From UBA6623 sp965226435 (lineage in GTDB: Bacteria; Acidobacteriota; Terriglobia; Bryobacterales; UBA6623): DNA of 64,000 bases. The DNA lies in the NCBI GenBank assembly GCA_965226435.1, contig CBDDCY010000008.1:248001-312000 (forward strand), written 5' to 3'. A program made the position numbers and the translations under genes. Every line of letters starts with the position of its first letter. The first letter of the stretch is position 1. The notes under the pieces were generated by a model that was given only the letters and a program-made list of their open reading frames with translations, was not told where the DNA came from and made no database searches. Shown piece by piece: positions 44,343 through 52,842 of this stretch.

Positions 44343-44656
44343 GTATAGCAGCCGTTCCTCCACTCTCCTTACCTCGACCGCGGCGAAAGTCTTCCGGGCA
44401 AGGCCGTTGAAATTGAAACGGCCGGGTAAGGGGCGACAAGCCCTCCGAGCCCGGCCTGGGACCGTTCCGCATAAAGTTTCAGCCGAAGCGGGACAAGCCG
44501 AGAGCTTGTCACAGGCCGACGCCCGGCCGGTGTCAGCCCTCGAAAGGGGGAGCTGGAGTGAAGCGAAGCGGAAAAACCGGGGTTCCCAACACAAATCACG
44601 ACAAGCCCCGCCGGCGGATTGATATCCGTAAGTGAAGAGCGTTGAGGGTTAGAGCC
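44343..44656. other. Intergenic region upstream of miaB
   Basis: No gene or clear repeat is seen. The GC-rich block shows no reliable terminator. A plus-strand frame is a shadow. Confidence 0.4.
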
Positions 44657-46096
44657 CTAGAGCCCCAGCCTCTTGGATTCGGACTCAACGGCCTTCAGTA
44701 GAACATCGACATTGGCTAGTTTTTTGTTGTTGAGAAAGACCGAGGGCGTCGATTTCACACCCACCTTTTTGGCTTCGGTGACTTGTCGGGCGAGCTCCTG
44801 TTGGGCTGACGCCGACCCGATGCAGGAGCGGAACCGGGGGGCCTCCAAGCCGACCGAAAGACCGACCGCGACGACATCGTCCACCGAGGCATTCTTGGGG
44901 GGGCGTTGAAATACCTTGTCGTGATAGGCCCAGAAGCGGTCGCTCTTTTGGGCGCAGATCGCGCCGAGGGCCAGGTTGCAGGCACCCGGGTGGACTGTGC
45001 GCCGCAGGCCGGGATTGCATGCCTGGTCGAGCGGATAGTTCTTGTAGAAGACGACCAGATTCCCTTTCATTTGTCCCTGATATTTGCCCAAGGCCGCGGC
45101 GAACGAGCGGCAATAGGGACACAGGAAATCCGAGTATTCGACGAGGTGAAGCGGCGCGTCGATCGACCCCTTGAAGGGAACGCCCGCGAGGTCCATCTGC
45201 TGCCTGGGAGCTTGCTCGAACTCCTCGGCTTGCTTTTGCAAGCGATACTGCTGGTATTTTTCGTTGTCGTCGAGGATGCCGCGCAAGCGGGCTGTTTCGC
45301 CGCGTGCCCGCGCGAGCTGCTCTTTGAGACGGGCCGCGTCTCCGCCGGAGGCCGGCGTGCTCGGCTCGGTGCCGTCGGGGTCCGCGGTTTGGGCCGCGGA
45401 GGCGGCTTCGGGTTCGTCGAAGCTTTCCGTGGAAAGCGCGTCCACGAGGGCCGATTCTCGTCGGCCGGCTTCGGCCCCCAGGACGTATTCCGCGGCGCCG
45501 ACCGAGACGAGCGCGGCCAAACACCCCAGTCCCCAGGCCGCCAGCGTCCGGCGCCCCGCCGGCCCGCGCCAAACGGTGGACGCTTCGGGCGCGGCGGCCT
45601 TGGCCGGCGTCAGCAGAATGAAGGCCGCCCCGTTGATCCCATAGGTCGCAATGCATAGCTTGCAGTAGGCGCCGATCACAAAGACTTGGAGCCCGAGCAG
45701 GATGATATCCACGCCCACCGCCAGGGCGGTCAGATAGAGCAGCAGCACGGCGGCCGCCCGTTGCACTTGCTTGGAAGCGGGCAGAGACAGACAGGCCAAC
45801 AAAATCAGCGCCGCGTAGAAGAGTGACCCCAAAGCGGCGAGCGACACGCCGCCGATGCTCGAGTAGGGGCTTTGCGCCACCTGATCGCAGCCGCTTTCGG
45901 CACCCTCGCCGCAAAGCTGATCGACCGCCGCGCCGGCGGACGAAATTCCGTGATGGTCGAATTGCAACAGACCCGATAGGGCTGCTCCCACCACCAACAG
46001 GGCGATGAGTACGACGGTGCGCCCGAGGCCGACGCCGTCCTCGTCAGCCCGCGCCGATGTCTCTTGCCGGGGTTCGTGGTTTTGCTGAGTAGCCAT
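44657..46096 (-). CDS. Vitamin K epoxide reductase/DsbA-type thioredoxin fusion
   Basis: 479 residues, ATG at 46096. N-terminal VKOR: TM segments and Cys pair in LCGEGAESGC, SIGGVSLAALG, and the CxxC GAYCKLC. After a charged coiled-coil linker (~230-300; QLARARGETARLRGILDD), a DsbA-like domain starting APLHLVEYSDFLCPYC holds CPYC as the active motif. The protein would regenerate disulfides in the periplasm on its own. Confidence 0.9.
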   Translation of the reverse strand: MATQQNHEPRQETSARADEDGVGLGRTVVLIALLVVGAALSGLLQFDHHGISSAGAAVDQLCGEGAESGCDQVAQSPYSSIGGVSLAALGSLFYAALILLACLSLPASKQVQRAAAVLLLYLTALAVGVDIILLGLQVFVIGAYCKLCIATYGINGAAFILLTPAKAAAPEASTVWRGPAGRRTLAAWGLGCLAALVSVGAAEYVLGAEAGRRESALVDALSTESFDEPEAASAAQTADPDGTEPSTPASGGDAARLKEQLARARGETARLRGILDDNEKYQQYRLQKQAEEFEQAPRQQMDLAGVPFKGSIDAPLHLVEYSDFLCPYCRSFAAALGKYQGQMKGNLVVFYKNYPLDQACNPGLRRTVHPGACNLALGAICAQKSDRFWAYHDKVFQRPPKNASVDDVVAVGLSVGLEAPRFRSCIGSASAQQELARQVTEAKKVGVKSTPSVFLNNKKLANVDVLLKAVESESKRLGL

Positions 46097-46358
46097 GTGT
46101 CGATCGCTCGCCGGCCCGCGAGCCTGTATCCACTTTACAGTTCCGAGGGGTGTGAACACCATACGTCTTGCGTTGAGCCGGCGTTTCCTTTTGCGTGACG
46201 AGCCAAAGCGCGGGAGAGGCCGGTCGGTGAGTGAGCAACGCGGGTGGGCGGGAGCCTCGGGCTCCGTGGCGGCGGTGTGCTACGGTACGTCCATTCGACC
46301 GTTCGCGCTTTGGCTCGCTCAAGAGCAGCGTGGGCGCCGCCGCGCCTAAGGAGTTGCC

Positions 46359-47378
46359 GTGCCCGAAGATTCTTCACTCAAACTCGTAATTTATCCGGCC
46401 TTCGAGGAGGGGCGATTTGAGAAGATCAGGGCTGCGGCGGGCCGTATGAAAGTGGTCAACGCCGCCGACGAAGAAGAAGCATTGCGCGAAATCGTGGATG
46501 CCGACGCGCTGCTTGGGAAACTGAGTCCGGCGATGTTGGCCGCTTCGGCCAAGCTGCGCTGGGTGCAAACGATGACCGCCAGCCTCGAGCACTACGTTTT
46601 CCCTGAGCTGGTGGCTCATCCTTGTCAATTGACGAATATGCGGGGGTTGTTTTCCGACATCATCGCGGATCATGTATTCGGGTACATTCTGTGTTTCGCG
46701 CGCAATCTTCACCACTACATTCGTAACCAGACCGAAGCGCGATGGGCCCCGGCCGGGGGTGAGTCGGCGCGATCGAATTTTGTTTCCGGACCGGGTCTGA
46801 CCAGCTCGATGGACCGCGCTCACATCCACCTATCGGACCAAACTCTGGGCGTGGTCGGCTTTGGGAATATCGGAATGGAAGTCGCCCGCCGCGGATTAGC
46901 TTTCGGGATGCGCGTGCTGGCCGTCGACACGATTGCGAAGGAGGCGCCCGAGGGGGTGGAAGCGGTTTGGACGACGGACCGGTTTCCTGATTTGCTGGCC
47001 GAGAGTGATTTCGTGGTCGTGGCGGCGCCGCATACGCCCGAGACGGTGAAGCTGTTTCGCCAATCGATGTTCGAGTTGATGAAGGATACGGCGCACTTCA
47101 TCAATATCGGCCGGGGTGCGATTGTGGATCTCGCCGACCTGACCGCCGCGCTCGAGAAGGGCGAAATCGCGGGCGCGGGGTTGGACGTTTTCGAGGTCGA
47201 ACCGCTGCCGGCCGATCATCCGCTGTGGGGTATGGAAAACGTGATGATTACACCGCATGTGGCGGGAACGTCCCCGCGTATCGCGGAGCGGCATTTGGGA
47301 GTGTTGCTGGATAATGTGGGGGGTTTTGCATGGGGCGAGCCGCTGCGGAATGTCGTGGATAAGTCGCGGTGGTTCTAG
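46359..47378 (+). CDS. D-isomer specific 2-hydroxyacid dehydrogenase
   Basis: 339 residues from GTG with AAGGAG upstream. NAD-binding Rossmann motif VVGFGNIGMEVARRG, then AAPHTPETVKLF, INIGRGAIVDLADL and TPHVAGTSPR, with catalytic Arg/Glu/His in expected positions (NIGRG, DVFEVEP, HVAG). Could reduce a 2-ketoacid or sugar acid. Head of a co-directional sugar-metabolism run up to KduD. Confidence 0.88.
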   Translation: MPEDSSLKLVIYPAFEEGRFEKIRAAAGRMKVVNAADEEEALREIVDADALLGKLSPAMLAASAKLRWVQTMTASLEHYVFPELVAHPCQLTNMRGLFSDIIADHVFGYILCFARNLHHYIRNQTEARWAPAGGESARSNFVSGPGLTSSMDRAHIHLSDQTLGVVGFGNIGMEVARRGLAFGMRVLAVDTIAKEAPEGVEAVWTTDRFPDLLAESDFVVVAAPHTPETVKLFRQSMFELMKDTAHFINIGRGAIVDLADLTAALEKGEIAGAGLDVFEVEPLPADHPLWGMENVMITPHVAGTSPRIAERHLGVLLDNVGGFAWGEPLRNVVDKSRWF

Positions 47379-47479
47379 CCTGCACTTCTCACCAACTGAC
47401 GGCCCTCTCATGCACTTCGCCTCGACACTTGGTGAGAAATGCGGGTTAGCTACTCCCTTCGCCTTGGCTCGACCGCGGG

Positions 47480-48475
47480 ATGGATAACCTAACTCATACG
47501 CTCACGGGAGTTCTGTTGGCGCGAGCGGGTGTTCGCCGCTTGACGCCGCGCGCGACGTGGATTTCCGTTGCCGCCGCCAATATCGCCGACATCGACATCG
47601 TTGTCGGACCGTGGGCGATTGACTATCTCAACTACCACCGACACTTGACGCATTCTCTTGTTGCCGTGCCGTTCATGGCGCTGCTTGCCCTGCTAATCGT
47701 CGAAGGGGTCACGAGAATAGCACGGCCGGGGGCCGAGCGCCTGCCGTGGTTTCGGGCCTGGGTTGCCGCGACCATAGCGGCCTTGAGTCATCCGCTGCTG
47801 GATCTAACGAACGCCTACGGTGTCAGGGCTCTTCTGCCGTTCTCGAACAGTTGGTTTGGCTGGGATATCTTTTTCATCGTCGAGCCATGGTTGTGGGCAG
47901 CGTTGCTGTTGGCCGTGGTCGCGCCGGCGACGGCGGGGCTGGTGGATCGCGAGATGGGCCTCAAGTTGCCTCGTGGGGCGAAGGCCGCTTGGGCGGGCTT
48001 GGTCGTGCTGCTGTCGTTCGGGGTGCTGAAGGCCGTCTTGCACGACCGAGCAGTTGAGACTTTGGATGCGCATCTCTATGACGAGTCCCCGGCGTTGCGA
48101 GTGGCGGCTTTCCCCACGGCATTAAACCCGTGGGTGTGGAGCGCTTACGTCGAGACCGAGGCGTATCACCAAGTTGTCGAGATGGATCTCGGGGAAAATT
48201 TCGATCCCGGCGCGGGCACAAAGTACTTCAAGCCGGCCCCCAGTCCGCCGCTTAAAGCGGCCCACGAGCACCCTTTGGCGAAAGACTATCTACGCTTCGC
48301 GCGCTACAACGTCACCTCCGTCTTCCCCACGCCCGAGGGTCACCGCATTGAGATGGGTGATGTGCGCTTTGGCAGCGCCCAAAGGTCCGTGTTTCGTTGT
48401 ACTTTTGAAACCGATGATTCGCACCGCGTTGTCCAGGCGGTTTTCGCTAGAATACCCCCGGAGCCGTCGCCATGA
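47480..48475 (+). CDS. Membrane-bound metal-dependent hydrolase (YdjM/PF04307-type)
   Basis: 331 residues. N-terminal DNLTHTLTGVLLARAG and HRHLTHSL metal-binding His motifs, with ADIDIV; several TM stretches (FMALLALLIVE, WAALLLAVVAPATAGL). The C-terminal ~150 residues are soluble. It overlaps the next gene by four bases (ATGA), suggesting coupling. Confidence 0.85.
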   Translation: MDNLTHTLTGVLLARAGVRRLTPRATWISVAAANIADIDIVVGPWAIDYLNYHRHLTHSLVAVPFMALLALLIVEGVTRIARPGAERLPWFRAWVAATIAALSHPLLDLTNAYGVRALLPFSNSWFGWDIFFIVEPWLWAALLLAVVAPATAGLVDREMGLKLPRGAKAAWAGLVVLLSFGVLKAVLHDRAVETLDAHLYDESPALRVAAFPTALNPWVWSAYVETEAYHQVVEMDLGENFDPGAGTKYFKPAPSPPLKAAHEHPLAKDYLRFARYNVTSVFPTPEGHRIEMGDVRFGSAQRSVFRCTFETDDSHRVVQAVFARIPPEPSP

Positions 48476-49230
48476 AGCTGGGACTCGTCACCTACAACAT
48501 CGGACGCAACTGGGATATCGAAACCATCATCGAGAAGCTGGAAGCCGCGCGTTTCGAGGCTGTCGAGTTACGCACCACCCACAAGCACGGCGTCGAACCG
48601 ACGCTGTCTCCCGCCGAACGCACACGGGTTCGGCGGCGCTTCGAGAAGAGCAAAGTTCGTTTGCTGAGCTTGGGGACGGCCTGTGAATTCCACTCCGCCG
48701 ATGCCTCGGTCCGTCGCGCGAACATCGCCGAGTGCCGGCGCTTTGTCGAACTGGCGCACGACCTGGGCTGCTGGGGCGTGAAGGTGCGGCCCAATGGTTT
48801 TCCCGACGGCGTGCCGCAACAGGTGACGCTGCAACGAATCGCCGACTCATTGCGGGAATGTGGCGAAATCGGCGAAGGGCGTGGAGTCGAGATTTGGGTG
48901 GAGGTCCACGGTCGCGGCACCAAGCAGCTCCCCCATATGCGCACGATGATGGACCTGTGCGGGCACCCTTGGGTTGGTGTTTGCTGGAACTCGAATCCGA
49001 CGGACGTGGTTGCCGGCTCCGTCAAAGCCGGCTTTGAGCTGTTGCGTCCGTTCATCAAAAACGTCCATATCACGGAGCTCGTGAGCGGCTACCCTTACCG
49101 CGAATTCTTCGGCCTGCTCAAGAAGTCCGGGTACGACCGCTACACGCTGTGCGAGGTGGGCGAAGAGAGCAAGGAACCCGACCGTTTTCTGCGCTACTAC
49201 CGGGCGCTGTGGGAAGAGCTTCAGACGTAG
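48472..49230 (+). CDS. Sugar phosphate isomerase/epimerase-like TIM barrel
   Basis: 252 residues of the AP endonuclease 2 superfamily: KLGLVTYNIGRN, FEAVELRTTHKHGVE, GVEIWVEVHGRG, WVGVCWNSNPTD and VHITEL. Metal-binding Glu/His positions retained. Coupled to the preceding membrane hydrolase and followed 14 bp later by KduD, so it may act on a hexuronate-type sugar acid. Confidence 0.8.
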   Translation: MKLGLVTYNIGRNWDIETIIEKLEAARFEAVELRTTHKHGVEPTLSPAERTRVRRRFEKSKVRLLSLGTACEFHSADASVRRANIAECRRFVELAHDLGCWGVKVRPNGFPDGVPQQVTLQRIADSLRECGEIGEGRGVEIWVEVHGRGTKQLPHMRTMMDLCGHPWVGVCWNSNPTDVVAGSVKAGFELLRPFIKNVHITELVSGYPYREFFGLLKKSGYDRYTLCEVGEESKEPDRFLRYYRALWEELQT

Positions 49231-49244
49231 GCGAAACAAACTCC

Positions 49245-50015
49245 ATGAGCATTCTTGATCAATTCCGACTCGACGGAAAGACCGCCCTGGTTACCGGTTG
49301 TAGGCGGGGCATCGGCCTGGCGATGGCGACGGCGTTGGCCGAAGCCGGGGCCGATATCGTGGGCGTCAGCGTGTCTCTCGAGGAGACCGGCAGCGAAGTC
49401 GAAAAGCAGGTCGAAACCGCCGCGAGCCATTTCCGAGGCTATCAGTGCGATTTTTCCAACCGCGAGCAATTGAACGCTTTCATTGAAAAGGTCAAGACGG
49501 ACGTTCCCAAGATCGACATTCTCGTCAACAATGCAGGCACGGTTTTGCGCAAGCCCGCCGCCGAGCACCCCGACGAATATTGGGACAAGGTCATCGAGGT
49601 CAACTTGAATTCGCAGTTCGTGTTGGCGCGCGAGTTCGGCAAGTTAATGGTCGAGCGCGGGGAAGGGAAGATCATCTTCACGGCCTCGCTGCTGACTTTT
49701 CAAGGGGGCATCACCGTACCCGGTTACGCCGCCTCGAAGGGCGGCATCGGGACGCTGACCATGGCGCTCTCCAATGAATGGGCGTCCAAGGGCGTGAACG
49801 TCAACGCCATCGCGCCCGGCTATATCCGGACAGACAACACGGCCCCGCTCCGGAAAGACGAGGAGCGGAGCGCGGCGATCCTGGGACGCATCCCCGCCGG
49901 GCGCTGGGGCGAGCCCGAAGACCTGAAGGGTATGACGGTCTTTCTGGCGTCGTCGGCGTCTGACTACGTCAGTGGGGCGACCCTGGTGGTCGACGGCGGC
50001 TGGATGGGGCGCTGA
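49245..50015 (+). CDS. kduD: 2-dehydro-3-deoxy-D-gluconate 5-dehydrogenase (KduD-like SDR)
   Basis: 256 residues, ATG at 49245. Full SDR motifs: TGCRRGIG, NNAGT, Ser in FTASLLTFQGG, YAASK, and SGATLVVDGGWMGR. The start SILDQFRLDGKTALVTG and the segment ITVPGYAASKGG are typical of KduD. The reaction lies on pectin/uronate breakdown. The kduI partner is not seen. Confidence 0.8.
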   Translation: MSILDQFRLDGKTALVTGCRRGIGLAMATALAEAGADIVGVSVSLEETGSEVEKQVETAASHFRGYQCDFSNREQLNAFIEKVKTDVPKIDILVNNAGTVLRKPAAEHPDEYWDKVIEVNLNSQFVLAREFGKLMVERGEGKIIFTASLLTFQGGITVPGYAASKGGIGTLTMALSNEWASKGVNVNAIAPGYIRTDNTAPLRKDEERSAAILGRIPAGRWGEPEDLKGMTVFLASSASDYVSGATLVVDGGWMGR

Positions 50016-50080
50016 GGCGTTTCTTGCGGGCCGGCGCGGGGCTTGACCTGCCGCTGTAGTCAGCATACTCTGAGAACGGT

Positions 50081-50305
50081 ATGGACTATCGTAGCCGCAT
50101 TACGATTGAACCCGGCAAGATGAGTGGTAAGCCTTGCATCCGCGGCATGCGTATCACCGTTTCCGACGTTCTTGACTATCTGGCTTCGGGCATGTCGGAG
50201 GCTGACATCCTCCAAGACTTTCCCTATTTGAAAAGCGAAGACATCAGAGCGTGCCTCGCCTTCGCGGCGGACCGAGAACGCCGACTTGTAGCGCCGCGGC
50301 AGTGA
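50081..50305 (+). CDS. DUF433 antitoxin-like protein
   Basis: 74 residues: RITIEPGKMSGKPCIRGMRI then VSDVLDYLASGMSEADIL, the DUF433 signature with a helix-turn-helix-like core. It overlaps by four bases (GTGA) with a DUF5615 gene, the usual antitoxin-first type II arrangement. Confidence 0.88.
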   Translation: MDYRSRITIEPGKMSGKPCIRGMRITVSDVLDYLASGMSEADILQDFPYLKSEDIRACLAFAADRERRLVAPRQ

Positions 50306-50634
50306 AACTCCTTCTAGACCAAAACATTTCTCCAAAGCTCGTCTCCTTGCTCAAGTCTTCCTATCCGGAAACGATGCATGTGCTGGATGCGGATCTTGAT
50401 CGCGCCCAAGATGAAGACGTCTGGAGATTTGCTTCGGAACACGAGTTCGCAATCGTCACAAAGGATTCGGATTTCTCCCGTCGAGCTTTTCTCCGTGGTC
50501 ATCCTCCCAAGGTAGTCTGGATACGCGCGGGCAACTGTTCAACAGAAGAAATCGAAGATCTCCTGACCGGGCACCGCTCCGAGTTGCTGCTATTTCAAGA
50601 CGACCCCTACGCTTCTTTTCTTGCCCTCTCATGA
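50302..50634 (+). CDS. DUF5615 PIN-like toxin
   Basis: 110 residues from a GTG. Acidic residues of PIN-like fold: KLLLDQNISPKL, HVLDADLDRAQDEDVW, AIVTKDSDF and IRAGNCSTEEIEDLL. Likely a ribonuclease toxin neutralised by the upstream DUF433 protein. Confidence 0.88.
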   Translation: MKLLLDQNISPKLVSLLKSSYPETMHVLDADLDRAQDEDVWRFASEHEFAIVTKDSDFSRRAFLRGHPPKVVWIRAGNCSTEEIEDLLTGHRSELLLFQDDPYASFLALS

Positions 50635-50734
50635 TCGCGGGAATGTCGGGAGGAACTCTTAAATCCGCGGATCGGCCTGTGGAGGTACGGACCCCGAAGA
50701 GCTACATTAGTATCCTGGACCCGACACCCGTACC

Positions 50735-51793
50735 ATGATCGATCTACTCCAGACGCACACGGAAGACGACGCCCTTTCGCACTCTTTTCAAAGCGCCAAG
50801 CCGTTTCGCCATCTCGTGATCGACGACCTGTTGACGTCGGAATTCTGCGGCGAACTGGCCGACGCTTTTCCCGGCTTTCGTGGTGATAAGGCCATCAGCG
50901 AGTTGGGAACCGAGGGCGGCAAGGCGGTCCACACGAATCTTCCCGAGCTGGGCGATTCCTACGAACGCTTCGACCATTTGATTCGGTCCGAGGAATTTCT
51001 AAACCTCGTCGGCCGTTGGACCGGCATCCCCAACCTGCTCTACGACCCCGAGTATGTAGGCGGCGGTACGCATGAGAATCGCCACGGCCAGGAGCTCGAT
51101 CCTCACGTCGATTTCAACTACCACCCGACCACGGCGTTGCATCGCCGGTTGAACCTGATTCTTTTCCTCAATCGCGAATGGGATGAGAGCTGGGGCGGCG
51201 TGCTCGATTTCCACCGTGATCCTTGGGAACCGGATACCGACCAGGTTCGCTCCGTCCCGCCGGCCTTCAACCGCTGCGTCTTGTTCGAGACCAACGAGTA
51301 TTCCTGGCACGGTTTTCGTCAGATTGCATTGCCCGAGGACAAGCGCCACATATCACGCCACTCGATCGCCGTCTACTTTTACACCCGGGAACGCGCGCCC
51401 GAGGAAACCGCGCCCGACCACAGCACTGTGTACGTCCCACGGCCGATGCCGGCTCACATCCAAGCCGGGCACACCCTCAGCGCCGAGGACTATTCGGATT
51501 TGCGAACCCTCTACGTGCGCAACACGCATCAAATCAAGTTTCTCTACGATCTTCTCGCCAACCGTGCCCATGTACCCGCCAAGCCCGATGAGCAGGTCGA
51601 AACTCTGCTGACCGAAATCGCCCATCGCCGCCAGGAAATCGCCCGTGTCAAGCAACAAAGCGACGAACAAGAAGAACAGATCGAAACGTACAAGAAGATT
51701 CTTGGAGAGGTCGAGGTCTCGCCGAGTTTCCGAATCGGGCGCTTGCTGACCTGGCCGTTGCGCCTGCTGCGAGGCTTGGGAAAAGGCGCTTGA
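50735..51793 (+). CDS. 2OG-Fe(II) oxygenase with C-terminal coiled coil
   Basis: 352 residues. The Fe ligands are in LDPHVDFNYHP (HxD) and later RHSIAVYFYTRE with a distal His (SWHGFRQ). RLNLILFLNREWDESWGG is the double-stranded beta-helix strand. A C-terminal coiled coil (HRRQEIARVKQQSDEQ) and a Leu/Arg-rich end (WPLRLLRGLGKG) may anchor it at a membrane. Prolyl-hydroxylase-like members modify proteins or surface sugars. Confidence 0.82.
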   Translation: MIDLLQTHTEDDALSHSFQSAKPFRHLVIDDLLTSEFCGELADAFPGFRGDKAISELGTEGGKAVHTNLPELGDSYERFDHLIRSEEFLNLVGRWTGIPNLLYDPEYVGGGTHENRHGQELDPHVDFNYHPTTALHRRLNLILFLNREWDESWGGVLDFHRDPWEPDTDQVRSVPPAFNRCVLFETNEYSWHGFRQIALPEDKRHISRHSIAVYFYTRERAPEETAPDHSTVYVPRPMPAHIQAGHTLSAEDYSDLRTLYVRNTHQIKFLYDLLANRAHVPAKPDEQVETLLTEIAHRRQEIARVKQQSDEQEEQIETYKKILGEVEVSPSFRIGRLLTWPLRLLRGLGKGA

Positions 51794-51865
51794 AGACGCA
51801 AAACGGATAGAAACCGCCCGTGCCGCTTCACCATCCGTCCGGCACCGGGACCGGGTGACGCGTGC

Positions 51866-52630
51866 TTACCCCTCTTGTTGCTCACTCCGAAACGGATTGA
51901 AGTCCACGCCCTCGTCGTAAATATCAATGCCCTCGGCGCGTTTGAGCGTATTGACTACCCAGTACGTCAATGGCGTGGCGGCCGCTTCGTAGATGACTTT
52001 CGCGAAGTAGCCGGTGAAGATCAGATTCAACATCGTCGAGAAGGAATGAATTCCGACGAACAAAACCGTGATGACGACGACGGTATCGATCGCCTGTCCC
52101 ACAACGGTCGAGCCGATCGTGCGTGTCCACAGGTGTTTGCCCCCGGTCCAAATTTTCATCTTCGACATTACGAAAGCGTTGGCGAACTCCCCGCACCAAT
52201 AGGCGACGAGGCTGGCCGCCAACACGCGGGGCACGAAACCGAAGACTTGTTCAAAAGCTTCCTGGTTTTGGAATTCCGGGGCAGGGGGGAGGCTCGTCGT
52301 GATCTGTGCCATGATCACCAGCAAAGCCGAGGAAAAAAATCCAATCCAGATCGCCCGGCGCGAGGCGCCGTACCCGTAGACCTCGACGAAGATATCCCCG
52401 AAGATGTAGGTGATCGGAAAAAGAATCTGCGCTCCGCTGATCAGGAACGGACCGAACTCCATCCCGCCGATCGTGAACGGCCCGATCGCGCAGAGTTTCT
52501 GCGCCACCAAGTTCGAGACCAACAAGACGACCACGAAGACATGCACCAGCAAGTCGTAGTAGCGGAATTGCCGCCGCGATATTAGCGTTTTGGCGACGGT
52601 TCCCGCCGGACCGGAGTGAGCCTTGGACAT
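51866..52630 (-). CDS. yhhQ: Queuosine precursor transporter (YhhQ/QPTR family)
   Basis: 254 residues with six predicted TM segments (LLVHVFVVVLLVSNLVAQ, LFPITYIFGDIFVEVYGY, AIWIGFFSSALLVIM, VLAASLVAYWCGEFAN, VVGQAIDTVVVITVLFV and one at ~200). The family signature PITYIFGDIFVEVYGY is clear. Imports preQ0/preQ1 for tRNA modification. The ATG lies at the base of a hairpin (52639-52655). Confidence 0.9.
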   Translation of the reverse strand: MSKAHSGPAGTVAKTLISRRQFRYYDLLVHVFVVVLLVSNLVAQKLCAIGPFTIGGMEFGPFLISGAQILFPITYIFGDIFVEVYGYGASRRAIWIGFFSSALLVIMAQITTSLPPAPEFQNQEAFEQVFGFVPRVLAASLVAYWCGEFANAFVMSKMKIWTGGKHLWTRTIGSTVVGQAIDTVVVITVLFVGIHSFSTMLNLIFTGYFAKVIYEAAATPLTYWVVNTLKRAEGIDIYDEGVDFNPFRSEQQEG

Positions 52631-52638
52631 ACGCGCCT

Positions 52639-52655
52639 CCAGTGTAAGCCACTGG
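52639..52655 (-). promoter_or_regulatory. Hairpin overlapping the yhhQ Shine-Dalgarno site
   Basis: On the minus strand a 6-bp stem CCAGTG/CACTGG with a five-base loop ends at 52639, and its 3' arm overlaps GGAGG of the ribosome binding site. Pairing would mask the SD and make translation structure-dependent. It does not have a preQ1-riboswitch A-rich tail. Confidence 0.4.
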
Positions 52656-52763
52656 TCAAGGACGCGGGGATGGTTCGATTGATCGAAGCGTGCGAGGGAG
52701 AAGAGCGGACTAACCGTAATGTATCAGCGACTACGCGGCGACCATGGGACGCCCCCGAAAGGT

Positions 52764-52795
52764 CCCGGGAGCCGCAAACCCTAACGGCTCCCGGG
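52764..52795. terminator. Perfect 11-bp hairpin between yhhQ and the fibre-like gene
   Basis: CCCGGGAGCCG and CGGCTCCCGGG are inverted about a ten-base loop. No T-run follows in either direction, so a strict Rho-independent terminator is not shown. It lies 48 bp past the stop of the gene at 52843 on the minus strand. Confidence 0.4.
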
Positions 52796-52842
52796 CAACG
52801 CGCAAGGGAAGAGAGCTTTGCCTCTTGCCGCGCGTAAACTGT

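Noticed and set aside
43347..44348. Plus-strand frame of 333 codons
   Set aside because: Antisense shadow of miaB.
52630..52660. preQ1 riboswitch before yhhQ
   Set aside because: No A-rich tail or typical class I/II loop; only a plain hairpin is visible.
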